DNA of 36,166 nucleotides from Candidatus Kapaibacterium sp. (GCA_004292595.1 RDXM01000158.1:1-36166); one strand, 5' to 3'; numbered from the stretch's first letter, positions 6,309-16,468 are shown. Notes: a model not told the origin generated them from the letters alone. A program made the numbers and translations.

Positions 6309-9260
6309 ATGCCCACTACTATTTCTCTCGCCGTAGAACCTCAAACATCGCATCAAATCTCACTTGCAACCGAGCAAGTTCGCCAAACGCTCGAAACATT
6401 TTTACGCAAAGACCAAATTCTCACGCAGCCGATTGAGCGCATCGCCTACGCCCACGACGCAAGCTGCTACCGCCTTGTGCCAGAAGCAATCGTGCGCCCT
6501 GAGACGCTCGACGACGTGCGCCGCCTCTTCCTCTGGGCACAGCATCACCGCATTCCTCTGTGCTTTCGTGCGGCGGGAACAAGTTTGTCGGGGCAATCTA
6601 TCACCGATGGCGTAATTGTGGACATGACGCGCGGCGCGTGGGACAGCCTCAACATTCTTGAAAATGGCGCAGTGGTGCGGGTTGGACCTGGCATGATTGG
6701 CGAGCGCGTGAACCAGCATTTGAAAAAATACGGGCGAAAAATTGGTCCCGACCCCGCTTCCATGTCGGCGGCAATGATTGGCGGCATCGTGGCAAACAAC
6801 GCAAGCGGAATGTGCTGTGGCGTGGTGCAAAACTCCTACCACACGCTTGAATCCTTGACGTTCATGCTGCCAAACGGCGTACTTATTGATTCCAACGATA
6901 CGGACGCAAATGCTGTTTTGGAGCGCACTTCACCAGAAATTGCACAAGGTTTGATGGAATTAAAGCGTGAAATCGAAGCAAACACGCCGCTTGTGGAGAA
7001 AATTCGCCGCAAATATCGCATCAAAAATACGATTGGTTATGGGATAAATGCGTTCTTGGATTACCACACGCCCGTCGAGATTTTACGCCACCTGATGGTT
7101 GGTTCGGAAGGTACACTCGGCTTCATTGCTGAGGCGGGCTTCAATACCGTGCCTGATTTGCCGATGAAATCTACCGCACTGCTCTTTTTCCCGACCGTTG
7201 CCAGCGCGTGTGCTTCGATTGTCGCCCTGCGCGATTCTGGCGCAGCCGCGCTCGAACTCATGGACTACGCCTCGCTTTCCGCCATGCGCGACCAATACGG
7301 CGCACCGCGAGAAATTATCGAAAAGCTCCCAACAACAGGTGCAACCTTGCTTGTGGAATATCAAGCAAAAACGAAAGAGGAACTAGCAGAATTGCGCACG
7401 GCTGGAGAACCCGTCATTGCTGGCTTGCAGCTTGAAGCGATGCTGGATTTTACCGAAGACGCAAAACAGCAAGCAATTCTCTGGAAGCTCCGAAAGGGCG
7501 TGATCCCTGTGGTTGCGGCGAAGCGTCGTCCTGGAACAACCGTTATCAACGAAGATATTGCCTTTCCGATTGAACACCTCGCCGATGGCGTAATTGCGTT
7601 GCAGGAGCTATTTATCAAGCATAATTACCCTGAAGGCGTGGTTTTTGGTCATGCGAAGGATGGAAACCTCCATTTTACGCTTGCGCAGAGCTTTGATACG
7701 GAAGCGGACGTGCAACAATTCGAGGGCTTACTGGATGACATCGCAACGCTTGTTGTGGAGCGGTTCGACGGCTCGTTGAAGGCTGAACACGGCACGGGAC
7801 GGAACATGGCTCCCTACGTGGAAATGGAATGGGGCGCGGAAGCGTATTCGATTATGCAACGCCTGAAAAAGCTCCTCGACCCGCATAATATCGTGAATCC
7901 GGGCGTGATTTTGAATGATAATCCGAAAATTCACGTGCAGAATTTGAAGCCCATTCCGCAGGTCGAAAAAGAAGTGGATAATTGTATCGAATGCGGCTGG
8001 TGCGAAAGCAAATGTCCAAGTCAAGGATTGACGCTGACTCCACGTCAGCGTATTGTGGTCAGGCGAGAAATTACGCGCCTCCGCGAGGCAAGCCGCACGG
8101 GTGTTCACCTTGCAAACGCGCCCTTTACCGCATGGGAACTTGAGCGCGATTATGATTACTACGGCTTGGAAACCTGCGCCACCGACGGAATGTGCGCCAC
8201 GAACTGCCCTGTCTATATCAACACGGGCGATTTAGTCAAGGTTTTACGCGGCAAGCAGCATTCGGACTTTGCGCAAGACAACGCCCGCACGATTGCCCGC
8301 AATTTCGGTTTTGCCGAAACCGTTGCAAAGTTTGGTGTCCGTGCAGGGCGCACCATTGCTGACTTTGGCGGTGGCAATGCGTTGAATAAAATTGGCGATT
8401 TCGTTGGCGATTTGCTGGGAGCAAGATTGCCGTCGTGGAATAAAAACATTGCCGCGCCTATCAAACTGCCCGCTACAAACCGCGTAAATGCTGATGGAAA
8501 GAGTGCTGATGCCGTGTATTTCCCCGCCTGCGTAACCCGCATGATGGGCGGCGAGCGCGAATACGGACGCGAAACAGGCGTGAACCAAGTGGAAATGCTC
8601 GTGCGCATTGCCGAGCGAGCAGGGGTGCGGCTCTGGATTCCTCCAACAAGTACAAAGTTTTGCTGCGGCACTCCCTTCTCCTCGAAGGGCTTCAAACCTG
8701 CCTACTTGGACATGATTGGTGCGACGATTGAGGAAATGTGGGACTGGTCAGATGGCGGACGGCTACCGATATTGACCGATGCGAGTTCCTGCACCTACAC
8801 CTTCCGCAACGCTGGTAAAGACTTGGCGGACAGCCCGAAATTGCTTGAAAAATTCCAACAACTCCGCATTTTGGATGCGATTGAGTTTGCGCACGATGAA
8901 CTCTTGCCAAAGCTCGTGGAGCGAGGCGCAATCACGCCTTTGAAGGAATCAGCCATGCTGCATCCCGTCTGCTCGGTGATGAAAATGGGCTTGACGGAAA
9001 AATTCCACAATGTGGCAAATGCGTGTTCGGAAAACGCTACCATGCCGATAAACGCTGGCTGCTGCGCATTCGCGGGCGACAGAGGCTTGATTGCACCCGA
9101 ACTGACCGCAAACGCCACCATGCTCGAAGCCCGCGAAGCGCGTGAACACTCGTTCGACGGGTATTATTCCAGCAATCCGACCTGCGAACTCGGCATGACA
9201 ACGGCGGTCGGGAAGGAATACCGGTCGTTTGTGTATTTGCTGGAAAAGGCTACACGCTAG
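6309..9260 (+). CDS. FAD-linked and Fe-S-containing 2-hydroxyacid (D-lactate type) dehydrogenase
   Basis: A 983-residue protein with a PCMH-type FAD domain (about residues 45-225; the FAD-loop region contains GTSLSGQS), an FAD-oxidase C-terminal domain (about 270-530, with GHAKDGNLHFTL and EHGTGRN), a ferredoxin-like segment, and a CCG-type cysteine-rich C-terminal half. One 4Fe-4S cluster is bound by Cys559/562/565/569 (CIECGWCESKCP). The second site, CATDGMCATNCP (623-634), has the spacing usual in this family. CCG motifs are at 785-786 and 918-919. Close families are the Dld-II type respiratory D-lactate dehydrogenases and YdiJ, a D-2-hydroxyglutarate dehydrogenase; sequence reading alone does not separate them. 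It would feed electrons to quinone or cytochrome at the inner face of the membrane. The ATG at 6309 is preferred over an open frame from 6147, which runs from the terminator stem. Confidence 0.88.
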   Translation: MPTTISLAVEPQTSHQISLATEQVRQTLETFLRKDQILTQPIERIAYAHDASCYRLVPEAIVRPETLDDVRRLFLWAQHHRIPLCFRAAGTSLSGQSITDGVIVDMTRGAWDSLNILENGAVVRVGPGMIGERVNQHLKKYGRKIGPDPASMSAAMIGGIVANNASGMCCGVVQNSYHTLESLTFMLPNGVLIDSNDTDANAVLERTSPEIAQGLMELKREIEANTPLVEKIRRKYRIKNTIGYGINAFLDYHTPVEILRHLMVGSEGTLGFIAEAGFNTVPDLPMKSTALLFFPTVASACASIVALRDSGAAALELMDYASLSAMRDQYGAPREIIEKLPTTGATLLVEYQAKTKEELAELRTAGEPVIAGLQLEAMLDFTEDAKQQAILWKLRKGVIPVVAAKRRPGTTVINEDIAFPIEHLADGVIALQELFIKHNYPEGVVFGHAKDGNLHFTLAQSFDTEADVQQFEGLLDDIATLVVERFDGSLKAEHGTGRNMAPYVEMEWGAEAYSIMQRLKKLLDPHNIVNPGVILNDNPKIHVQNLKPIPQVEKEVDNCIECGWCESKCPSQGLTLTPRQRIVVRREITRLREASRTGVHLANAPFTAWELERDYDYYGLETCATDGMCATNCPVYINTGDLVKVLRGKQHSDFAQDNARTIARNFGFAETVAKFGVRAGRTIADFGGGNALNKIGDFVGDLLGARLPSWNKNIAAPIKLPATNRVNADGKSADAVYFPACVTRMMGGEREYGRETGVNQVEMLVRIAERAGVRLWIPPTSTKFCCGTPFSSKGFKPAYLDMIGATIEEMWDWSDGGRLPILTDASSCTYTFRNAGKDLADSPKLLEKFQQLRILDAIEFAHDELLPKLVERGAITPLKESAMLHPVCSVMKMGLTEKFHNVANACSENATMPINAGCCAFAGDRGLIAPELTANATMLEAREAREHSFDGYYSSNPTCELGMTTAVGKEYRSFVYLLEKATR

Positions 9261-9364
9261 TATTTGTCAGGCTTGAGAACATTGCCACCATTCAGAAAAA
9301 ACGTAATTTGCCGAGATAGTTTACCGAAATAATTGCATCACTTTTGATTTTCTCCCTTTCTATT

Positions 9365-10819
9365 ATGCCAATATCCTCGCATTCTACAAAGCGCATCACA
9401 TCTCGTGTTTGGCGCACAACTCTCGCTCAGAAAACTGCCTTTTTTGTTGCTGTGTGCTGCATGGCAGCTTTGCTGGATTCTTGCACGGTGCTGAACGATA
9501 TTTTCAATCCGCCGCCACCAAGCTACAAAGCAACGCCATGGTTTAGAGATGGCGTTATTACTGGTTTCACGAGTAATACGGAGGCAGCAAATCTTGACAT
9601 CAACGACTTTTTGTACTCAGGAATGCTTGATATGTATTTTTGGAATGCTCGCGTTCCGAAAAATCTTGTTCCGTCGCTTACGAATTTCCCCGTGCCAGAT
9701 TCGCTTCTGAATCGCACCATTACTCGCCCCGACGACCGTTTTAGTTTTATTGTGAAAGACGGTCGGGCGCATTTGGAGCAGCTTCAAAGCGGCGCGATTG
9801 CTACTCCGCTTTTTGGTTTTTCGACCACGTATTTTAGCGACACCAATCTTCGCGTAACACGTGTTTTGGTGGGGTCTCCAGCGCATAATGCGGGCTTGCG
9901 ACGCGGAATGCGCATTGCCGCAATCGACGGAAAACCCGTGCCAACAAGCATTGACGCATATGTGAAAGTTCTTGAAGCCTGGGGAAATTCGCTCAGTTTG
10001 GACGTGGAAGATTCCAACAAAACCCGACGAACACTGAGTATGATGCGGGCGTTCTTCACGATAAAATCTGTTCCGTTTACGAAAGTCTTCACGGTTGCGG
10101 GAAAAAATGTTGGGTATCTGCCGTTGGTGAATTTTACGGGCATGGTTGGCGACGAGCTGACAAGCGCGTTTGCAACGCTTCGTGATGCAAACGTGCAGGA
10201 ATTGGTCGTAGATTTGCGCTCGAATGGCGGCGGCTTTATTGTGGCGGCGGGACAGCTTTCTAGCTTGATTTCAGGGCAATTTTCAGGCACGCCATATGTG
10301 CAGTACACGCACAATGAGGTGTACAAAAGCAATAACCGCTCAATAAACATGACATCTCTGCCCAATTCGCTCCGCTTGCAGCGCGTGATTTTCCTTGTCA
10401 ATGGCGGCTCTGCGTCTGCCAGCGAACTGACTATCAATGCGCTCAAGCCGTTTATGAGCGTCGTGCTGATTGGCACAAAAACCTTTGGCAAAGCCGTTGG
10501 GTCGTATTCTATTTTGCACGAAAAATCGGGCTATTTGCTGCAACCAATCGCGTTCAAATTCACCAATGCTCGCGGCGAAGCAAACTTCTTGGATGGCTTC
10601 CAACCCGACCGCGTTCTCGCCGACCCCATCGACCGCGACTTCGGTGATGCGCAAGAAACCTATCTCCGCACGGCATTGCAGTACATTCAAACGGGCGCAT
10701 TTCCAGCAGCTTCTACCAAAGGAAATATCTCGAATGCCTTTTCAACAACGCAAGAGCCGCGCATGATGTCCGAGCAAAACGAGATTCTCCCTGCCCTTGC
10801 GCCGATAGAAAAGCGGTAA
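9365..10819 (+). CDS. S41 family C-terminal-processing peptidase, predicted lipoprotein
   Basis: A 484-residue periplasmic serine protease. A hydrophobic signal ending AALLDSC suggests a lipidated cysteine, although Asp at -2 of the lipobox is unusual. A PDZ domain (about residues 155-225; LVGSPAHNAGLRRGMRIAAI) precedes the S41 catalytic domain. The Ser/Lys dyad should be Ser351 in GGSASASE and Lys376 in GTKTFGKAVG, 25 residues apart as in CtpB-type enzymes. LVVDLRSNGGG is the family core strand. The ATG at 9365 is preferred to a TTG at 9344. It probably trims or degrades envelope proteins; the substrate is unknown. Repeats B2 and A2 follow the stop codon directly. Confidence 0.9.
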   Translation: MPISSHSTKRITSRVWRTTLAQKTAFFVAVCCMAALLDSCTVLNDIFNPPPPSYKATPWFRDGVITGFTSNTEAANLDINDFLYSGMLDMYFWNARVPKNLVPSLTNFPVPDSLLNRTITRPDDRFSFIVKDGRAHLEQLQSGAIATPLFGFSTTYFSDTNLRVTRVLVGSPAHNAGLRRGMRIAAIDGKPVPTSIDAYVKVLEAWGNSLSLDVEDSNKTRRTLSMMRAFFTIKSVPFTKVFTVAGKNVGYLPLVNFTGMVGDELTSAFATLRDANVQELVVDLRSNGGGFIVAAGQLSSLISGQFSGTPYVQYTHNEVYKSNNRSINMTSLPNSLRLQRVIFLVNGGSASASELTINALKPFMSVVLIGTKTFGKAVGSYSILHEKSGYLLQPIAFKFTNARGEANFLDGFQPDRVLADPIDRDFGDAQETYLRTALQYIQTGAFPAASTKGNISNAFSTTQEPRMMSEQNEILPALAPIEKR

Positions 10820-10843
10820 CACACCGTGAAAATGAACATCTAT

Positions 10844-10961
10844 GAACTTTCGCACACCTCACAGGCAAGAATGCCTGTGCCACTACAAAACTGATAGATA
10901 CTGGCTTTGGTGGCACAGACATTCCTGTCTGTGAGCTTCACAAGCACATTTTGCGAAAGCC
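10844..10961 (-). repeat. Family B palindromic element, copy B2 (long form)
   Basis: A 118-bp element nearly identical to the reverse complement of B1 at 4701-4819. It has the same end repeats (GAACTTTCGCACAC and TTTTGCGAAAGCC) and the same two hairpins in opposite order, CACAGGCA/TGCCTGTG and CACAGACA/TGTCTGTG. It begins 25 bases after the S41 protease stop. The region 10820-11190 holds only this element, A2 and the terminator at 11081-11122; I see no gene there. Confidence 0.85.
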
Positions 10962-10967
10962 CTAATC

Positions 10968-11072
10968 TATACTAAAAAAGGTTTATTGCTTCAGATGTAG
11001 TCCACCTTTGAGGTGGACTACATCTCAACGCCTTCACTTTTTGATATGCAATTTTTAACCACTTTTAGTATA
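10968..11072 (+). repeat. Family A MITE-like palindromic element, copy A2
   Basis: A 105-bp element with perfect 10-bp terminal inverted repeats, TATACTAAAA and TTTTAGTATA. If the outer TA is a target duplication, insertion into TA dinucleotides is implied, as for IS630/mariner-type transposases. The centre is a perfect 15-bp hairpin, AGATGTAGTCCACCT and AGGTGGACTACATCT, with loop TTG. It sits between convergent genes, six bases from B2. Confidence 0.87.
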
Positions 11073-11080
11073 CAATAAAA

Positions 11081-11122
11081 AAAGCCCCAGATGCCGATGA
11101 ATACTGCGTCGTCTGGGGCTTT
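11081..11122 (-). terminator. Rho-independent terminator of the T9SS surface protein gene
   Basis: A perfect 11-bp stem, AAAGCCCCAGA (11081-11091) and TCTGGGGCTTT (11112-11122), with a 20-nt loop. On the minus strand the stem ends in a run of seven T. It lies 68 bases past the stop of the 1735-residue protein. Confidence 0.85.
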
Positions 11123-11190
11123 CTGCTGTTCTCAGCATGGCTTGTTGCTTCAGATTCAGATTTCAGATATTGTCCAGTTTGAACGGGAGG

Positions 11191-14100
11191 TTATCGCACA
11201 ATCACCATTGCCTTCGTCGCACGGAATCCTGCGCTTTCCAGCACGTAAAAATACACACCCGCCGCTAGGTGCTGCGTTGGCACATCCACCACGTAGCGAC
11301 CGCTTTGTAGCACGTTTTGTCCGCTCAAAACCGTATGAACTTTCTGCCCTTGCGCCGAATAAATTTCAAGGCGCACAGGCGCAGTTTCGGCAAGTTCAAA
11401 TTCGATAGAAGTCTTATCCGATGCGGGATTGGGTGCATTTTGTTTCAATTCCGCAAGCGCATTTCCTGTTTTGGGGAATTGCAAATACGTCAAGTCGCAA
11501 ATGCCCAGCGTGGTGAAAAGCGCGGTGGAGGCTTGCGGACGAATGCGCAAAAACATTAGCGAATCCGTGCGGAATGAGGCAGAATCAGGCTGGAGAGCAA
11601 TATTCGACACCAGCGTATCTGGTACGGCAACAATAAACCGCAGCATTGCTAGAGTTCCTGCTTTCAGCGAATCCATATCCGCAAAAGCAAACGTCAGCGT
11701 CCCTTGTCGAAGGTCGGAGTTTGCAGCCACGCGCCCTTTCACGCCCTGCACAAGCCTTGTATCTACATACTTCAGCGAATACGGACTATACCGCATTCTG
11801 AGCGTAAAACCAAATTGCCGCAGCCAAAACGTCTGTCCGCGTAGCTGCGCGGCAATATCGCGGTTCAACACAATCGGCACGTTCACGGTATCGGTAATTT
11901 GCCCACGAATGCTGTGCGGCTGCGGACTTGCGGTCGCGGTAGTGAGCGTAAACTGCACGGGCAAATCCGTCAAAACGCCGCGCCCAGTAACAGTGGCAAT
12001 CGTCGCAGAGGCGCATGGTTGCTCGCTGCGCACCCAGAGCGTTGTGTCAATGCGGTTGCTCGTGCGCGGGCAGTATTCGAGCGTGAGACGCAGCGTTTGC
12101 CCTGCGCGGAGGGAATCCGAAAGCGGCGGAACACTCGCAACAATGCGCACTTCAGGCGGTAACTGCACGAGCGAAATTGCCCGCACCGCTACATCGCCTG
12201 TGTTGCGAATGCTAAGGTCTTGACGGCGACAATCCAATATCTGCACGGAATCAAATTGCACGGGCAGTGGCTGAAGCGCAGCAATACTGGTTTCTTGGAT
12301 GAATACTTGCGCTGAACGCGACTCCGGTGCGAGTGCTGGCTGCGTGGTATCACTGGTAACAACGCCGATGCTGTCAATTTCCATACGAAAGGCAGCGCGG
12401 CGCGGTGAAATACTCTCAAACTGCACCGATGCTTGCTCGCGGAGCGAATCCGTCAGTGGCGTAACGATGCGCACCTGCACACCGCCTTGCGTGGCGCGAA
12501 TGGTCGCGCTTGATGCCAAAAGTGCCGTAATTCCTTGCGTTCTAAAGACTGTGTCTGTTCGTGATACGCCCACAAGCCGAACCGCCGTTGTATCGAAGCG
12601 GATTCGTGCGGTGATAATGCGCGGAGTTGCAGCAATAGCTGGTCGTGTGTAGGCAAATATCGGCACGGTCAAAGTTCCGCACGTTGTTGTGCGAAGCGTA
12701 TCAACCGCGAAACTGGTGCTACTGCTCAAGGAAAGTCGCAAAGGATTGGGTGTGCCATTAAAGCCATCACCGCTGACAAGCACCGTCGTATCTTGGTCGC
12801 GGCAGGGCTCAGCTTGGTAAATCACCATGCGAGCTTGGTAGTTGCCCTGCGCACGCGGACGGAAGCCAAGCCGCACCGTTACTGGCGGTGCGTTGGGTTC
12901 GAGGCGAATGGGAAAGCTCGGCGACAGCACACGAAAAACATTCTGATTTGGCGAAAAGCTTATAGAATCTATCACGACGGGCTGTTGGGTTGGATTTTGC
13001 ACCACGCTGGGAATGCTGAGAGCCACGCTTTGCGGCATAAGATTGTCGTTGTCCAACAAGGTTGCCGTGAAGGAAACTTGCGTGGGAAGCGGCTTAAACA
13101 CGAAGTTTCGTCTGCCCGCGAGAATGACGGAATCCGTTGTTTGCCCGCGAGCATCTTCGACAACAAAGAGCATTCGTGCGCGGCTTGTAGCGAAGCGGTC
13201 TTCGGCTGGAATGCGCGGGCAATAGCGCACACGCACGGTGTCGGCGGAATTAGGCGGAATTTGATACGGCACTTGTCCCGACGGCGAGCGGAGCGATGTC
13301 CACGAAAACAGTTGCGGTGCGCCTCCGGGGATATTTGCCGAATCAATATCCACGCGGCGCACGGTCATCGGATTGACAAACGACGGATTTGACAAGGGAA
13401 TACGCCGCTCCGAGCAGTCGCAGGGGCGCGTAAAACCAAAGGGAACTGGATAGCCGCCTAGCTCGAAGCGCACAACTTGCCCGCGTCCCTGCACTTCCCC
13501 GTCAATGCTCGTCGGACACGGACTCGCCGACACCGCCCGGAAACGCCCAGAATACACGCGGTCTTGCGTTGGCGCAAAGGCGACAATCATGCGGAATTGC
13601 TCGCGCGGCGCGAGCGTTGTAGGGAAAGGTCGGGGCTGGAAGCGAATACTGAAGCCATCAGGCAGCTCAAGGCGCGTCAAATCAAGCGGCACTTGCGAAA
13701 GATTCTCCACAACGACGGTATCAAGCCGCGTATCGCCCACTTCTACCACACCATATGCCACAACAGGCGTAGCAAAAAGCCTTGGCGCGACCGAGCTTGC
13801 GCGAATCACGATTTCCCACGGCTGTCCGCCATTCTGAAAGCGGAAAAAAGCAGCATCGGTGCGGTCTTGCGTGAGGTCGTTTGGAATGTAACGGAAAAGG
13901 AACGTTTCGCTTGAATTTGCGCGAATCGTTATCATCGAAACACTTGCACTAATTAAACCCGAAAATTCCTGAATACGCCCACCGGACTGGTCTGTAAAGC
14001 TCAAATTCGTGAGGAATTGGTCGGTATTGGTCAAGTTGCGAATAACGACGCTGTCGGTGCGAAACTGGCATCCAAGCACATTTTCAATACGTTTTACGGC

Positions 14101-16398
14101 GGAATCAATCTGAAACGTCGCCTGAACACCGCGTCCTTGCACACTTGTACAGGTTGTGAAAAAGCAGCGTTGCTCGAAAATGCAGAGTGTGTCGCTAACA
14201 TTGCCTTGCTGCAAAGGGCGAAAGGAAATCGGCACCATGACTGTCTGGCGCGGAAGCAGCGTGAGTCCCCGTGCGCCTGTGAGCGCGAAAAACGAACCAT
14301 TGCGAAAATAGAGCGAAACCCGCAAGGTGTCTTCGGTGCTGGGATTGGTGAGCGTTACTTGCCGCGAGCCAACTTGCCCAATAGTTACATCGCCAAAATT
14401 CACCGACGGCGGCGTAAGCATGGTTTGAAGCGCATTACCGCGTCCCGACACATAAATACGCTTCTCGAAGGTACACGCGCTTGCTGGCGTAATCGGTCCG
14501 CCCGTTGGAACGAGACTTGCGCGAATAATGACCGAATCCCGCACAAAACCTGCTTGCACGGGTGCGAAGCGGAGAAAATTGGGGTCAGCAAAAAGATTCG
14601 GACGCAGCAGCACGGGATAACGCACAGAACGCCCACGAACAAACGCTGGATAAATAACAGTATCAACCCGCACCGTTGCTGACGACGACGCACTTTCCCA
14701 CGTAAAATCAACGGGGTCGCTGATGCCGCCTTCGGGACACTCGCGCCCAAAGGCAACGCTATCCAACCGCGCAAGCCCGTAGCCGCGCCGAATCACGAGA
14801 GCTTCCTCAATCAAACCCCGCACGGGAACAGCGAGTTCGGGCTGGCAGGGGTCGCTCGTGCGAAAGCGGAGCGTGTCGGTGTACAGCCCAGCACTATCGC
14901 GCTCGGCGGCTGCAAAGAGCATTGTTATTGGTACTGAGCCGTTTGCGGGGACAACTTGCGGTAAATTTACCCGCGCCTGAAACATCTGCGGACGAGTGCT
15001 GGCAAGGCTTTGCAGCGTTATTGGCTGGCTGCTGGTATTGCGCAAAGAAAATGAATTTATCAAAAAGGGAATTTCGCGGCAGCCCGCAAACAGCGTCGCA
15101 AAGGTAACAGACCGCACCGATGCTTGCACGAGCGCGTTACGCGTTACGCGAATGGGAACGCGGAGCGTGTCGCCGCAAGAGTTCGTGCGAGCAATGGAGA
15201 GCATTGCTTCCAAATCACCCGTGAAATTCGTTTGAAGGCGCACCGTTGCTTGCGTGGAAGAGTTTGGTGCAAGAGTGAAACGCTGACCCGTAGGAATGGA
15301 AAATAATCCTGCATCCGCACCCGAAATGCTGACGGATACTTGCTCGGAGCAGCTTGGGGCGATATTGCGAATTTGCACCGCGTAGGTGCGCACTTGGTCG
15401 CAGGAAAATGTTTCGGTAATCTGCGCGGGAGAAGCTGCCAGAACTTGAGGAATGGTGCGGGTTTGCGTGGGTGCGAGACACCGTGCGCCACTGCGGAGGT
15501 CGCCGGTGTTGCCGTTGTTGCTCGCGTCGCAGAGCGTTACCGCCGAAGCCGCTTCATTGCAGCGATAGTACAACACAAGGCGATTTTCATTTCCTGAGGT
15601 GCTCGTCAAGAGCGAGCGCGTTTGCCCGCAGAAAATCTCGCTTTGCGTGAGCGCACGCGACCACAAACGAATTTCGTCCATCTGCCCGCGATACGTGGCA
15701 TTGCGCTCGCCGATGTTGTTCAAGGCGTTGGAATTGCCAATTTGCACCAAGAGCGAAGTATTTTGCGGAATACGCAGATTTGATGCGGGGTACATGGCAT
15801 TCCGACTTTGCGCCACTTCCACGCCGTTGATGTACAAACGCACCGTTTGCATCGCACCATCGAAGACGGCAGCCGCATGAAACCACGTGTTGTAGCGGCT
15901 TGCAATGCTGGCGCGGACAATCGTATTATCGGTCGCTCCAAGTGCAGTTGTCGCGCCATTAACCTCGAAAACAAGTTCATCATTGGCTGAAATAGCAAGC
16001 AGCCACACATCGTTTACGTCAGCATTTGGTCCCCACTGCCCAGCGATGAATTGCCTTGCGCCCGATTGGCGCGTGGGATTCAGCCATGCTTCGACCGTGA
16101 GCGCGGTGGTGAGCGTATTTTGCACAGCAGTTTTGCGCACATCCACGTACTGCACTTGAGTGGATTGTTGCAGCGTGAGAGCCGCACCAATACAGGATTT
16201 GTCCACATCGCAGCGAGCTTGGGCATGGGCAGTATTTAGAAAAATGCTTGTTCCCAACATTTGCACGAAAAAGCACGAAAAAAGAAGCGCGTAGAAGAAT
16301 CGTTTTTGCCAAGAGTACGGTATAGCAAGCACGGGTTTGAAAAAGTCTGAAGATGTGATAAACACTGGCATTGAGGGGTTTGGTGAAAAGTCCTGCAT
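11191..16398 (-). CDS. Giant secreted LamG / choice-of-anchor-D protein with T9SS sorting domain
   Basis: A 1735-residue cell-surface or secreted protein. The N-terminus has a signal peptide ending near HAQA (about residues 30-60). A LamG/concanavalin-like jelly roll follows (about 65-245; ALTVEAWLNP, WFHAAAVFDG, VRLYINGVEV). Then comes a long series of Ig-like ASH or choice-of-anchor-D repeats (for example SVNFGDVTIGQVGSRQVTL) and two cohesin-like stretches around 1250-1350 and 1500-1640. The last 80 residues are a type A T9SS sorting domain (NAPNPASDKTSIEFEL, then AAGVYFYVLES and the final basic MVIVR). Type IX export and removal of that domain at the surface are expected. Starts at 16398 and 16371 are both possible. 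The function is probably adhesion or structural binding; the ligand is unknown. Several long plus-strand open frames inside it are shadows. Confidence 0.88.
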   Translation of the reverse strand: MQDFSPNPSMPVFITSSDFFKPVLAIPYSWQKRFFYALLFSCFFVQMLGTSIFLNTAHAQARCDVDKSCIGAALTLQQSTQVQYVDVRKTAVQNTLTTALTVEAWLNPTRQSGARQFIAGQWGPNADVNDVWLLAISANDELVFEVNGATTALGATDNTIVRASIASRYNTWFHAAAVFDGAMQTVRLYINGVEVAQSRNAMYPASNLRIPQNTSLLVQIGNSNALNNIGERNATYRGQMDEIRLWSRALTQSEIFCGQTRSLLTSTSGNENRLVLYYRCNEAASAVTLCDASNNGNTGDLRSGARCLAPTQTRTIPQVLAASPAQITETFSCDQVRTYAVQIRNIAPSCSEQVSVSISGADAGLFSIPTGQRFTLAPNSSTQATVRLQTNFTGDLEAMLSIARTNSCGDTLRVPIRVTRNALVQASVRSVTFATLFAGCREIPFLINSFSLRNTSSQPITLQSLASTRPQMFQARVNLPQVVPANGSVPITMLFAAAERDSAGLYTDTLRFRTSDPCQPELAVPVRGLIEEALVIRRGYGLARLDSVAFGRECPEGGISDPVDFTWESASSSATVRVDTVIYPAFVRGRSVRYPVLLRPNLFADPNFLRFAPVQAGFVRDSVIIRASLVPTGGPITPASACTFEKRIYVSGRGNALQTMLTPPSVNFGDVTIGQVGSRQVTLTNPSTEDTLRVSLYFRNGSFFALTGARGLTLLPRQTVMVPISFRPLQQGNVSDTLCIFEQRCFFTTCTSVQGRGVQATFQIDSAVKRIENVLGCQFRTDSVVIRNLTNTDQFLTNLSFTDQSGGRIQEFSGLISASVSMITIRANSSETFLFRYIPNDLTQDRTDAAFFRFQNGGQPWEIVIRASSVAPRLFATPVVAYGVVEVGDTRLDTVVVENLSQVPLDLTRLELPDGFSIRFQPRPFPTTLAPREQFRMIVAFAPTQDRVYSGRFRAVSASPCPTSIDGEVQGRGQVVRFELGGYPVPFGFTRPCDCSERRIPLSNPSFVNPMTVRRVDIDSANIPGGAPQLFSWTSLRSPSGQVPYQIPPNSADTVRVRYCPRIPAEDRFATSRARMLFVVEDARGQTTDSVILAGRRNFVFKPLPTQVSFTATLLDNDNLMPQSVALSIPSVVQNPTQQPVVIDSISFSPNQNVFRVLSPSFPIRLEPNAPPVTVRLGFRPRAQGNYQARMVIYQAEPCRDQDTTVLVSGDGFNGTPNPLRLSLSSSTSFAVDTLRTTTCGTLTVPIFAYTRPAIAATPRIITARIRFDTTAVRLVGVSRTDTVFRTQGITALLASSATIRATQGGVQVRIVTPLTDSLREQASVQFESISPRRAAFRMEIDSIGVVTSDTTQPALAPESRSAQVFIQETSIAALQPLPVQFDSVQILDCRRQDLSIRNTGDVAVRAISLVQLPPEVRIVASVPPLSDSLRAGQTLRLTLEYCPRTSNRIDTTLWVRSEQPCASATIATVTGRGVLTDLPVQFTLTTATASPQPHSIRGQITDTVNVPIVLNRDIAAQLRGQTFWLRQFGFTLRMRYSPYSLKYVDTRLVQGVKGRVAANSDLRQGTLTFAFADMDSLKAGTLAMLRFIVAVPDTLVSNIALQPDSASFRTDSLMFLRIRPQASTALFTTLGICDLTYLQFPKTGNALAELKQNAPNPASDKTSIEFELAETAPVRLEIYSAQGQKVHTVLSGQNVLQSGRYVVDVPTQHLAAGVYFYVLESAGFRATKAMVIVR

Positions 16399-16468
16399 CC
16401 ATCAAGGACAGGCGTAATTTCTCACTTTTTGCCCTGCTTTCAAAGGAAAAAGTCGTAGATTGAAGGGC

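Noticed and set aside
10968-11072. Repeat A2 as the terminator of the S41 protease gene
   Set aside because: The hairpin is strong but no T tract follows it, and the same element occurs in non-terminator positions (774-878).
11429-15886. Long open frames on the plus strand inside the T9SS protein gene (for example 11429-12223, 12793-13392 and 14017-14682)
   Set aside because: They are antisense shadows: their translations are rich in Arg, Cys and His without any domain, while the minus frame has clear LamG, ASH and T9SS features throughout.
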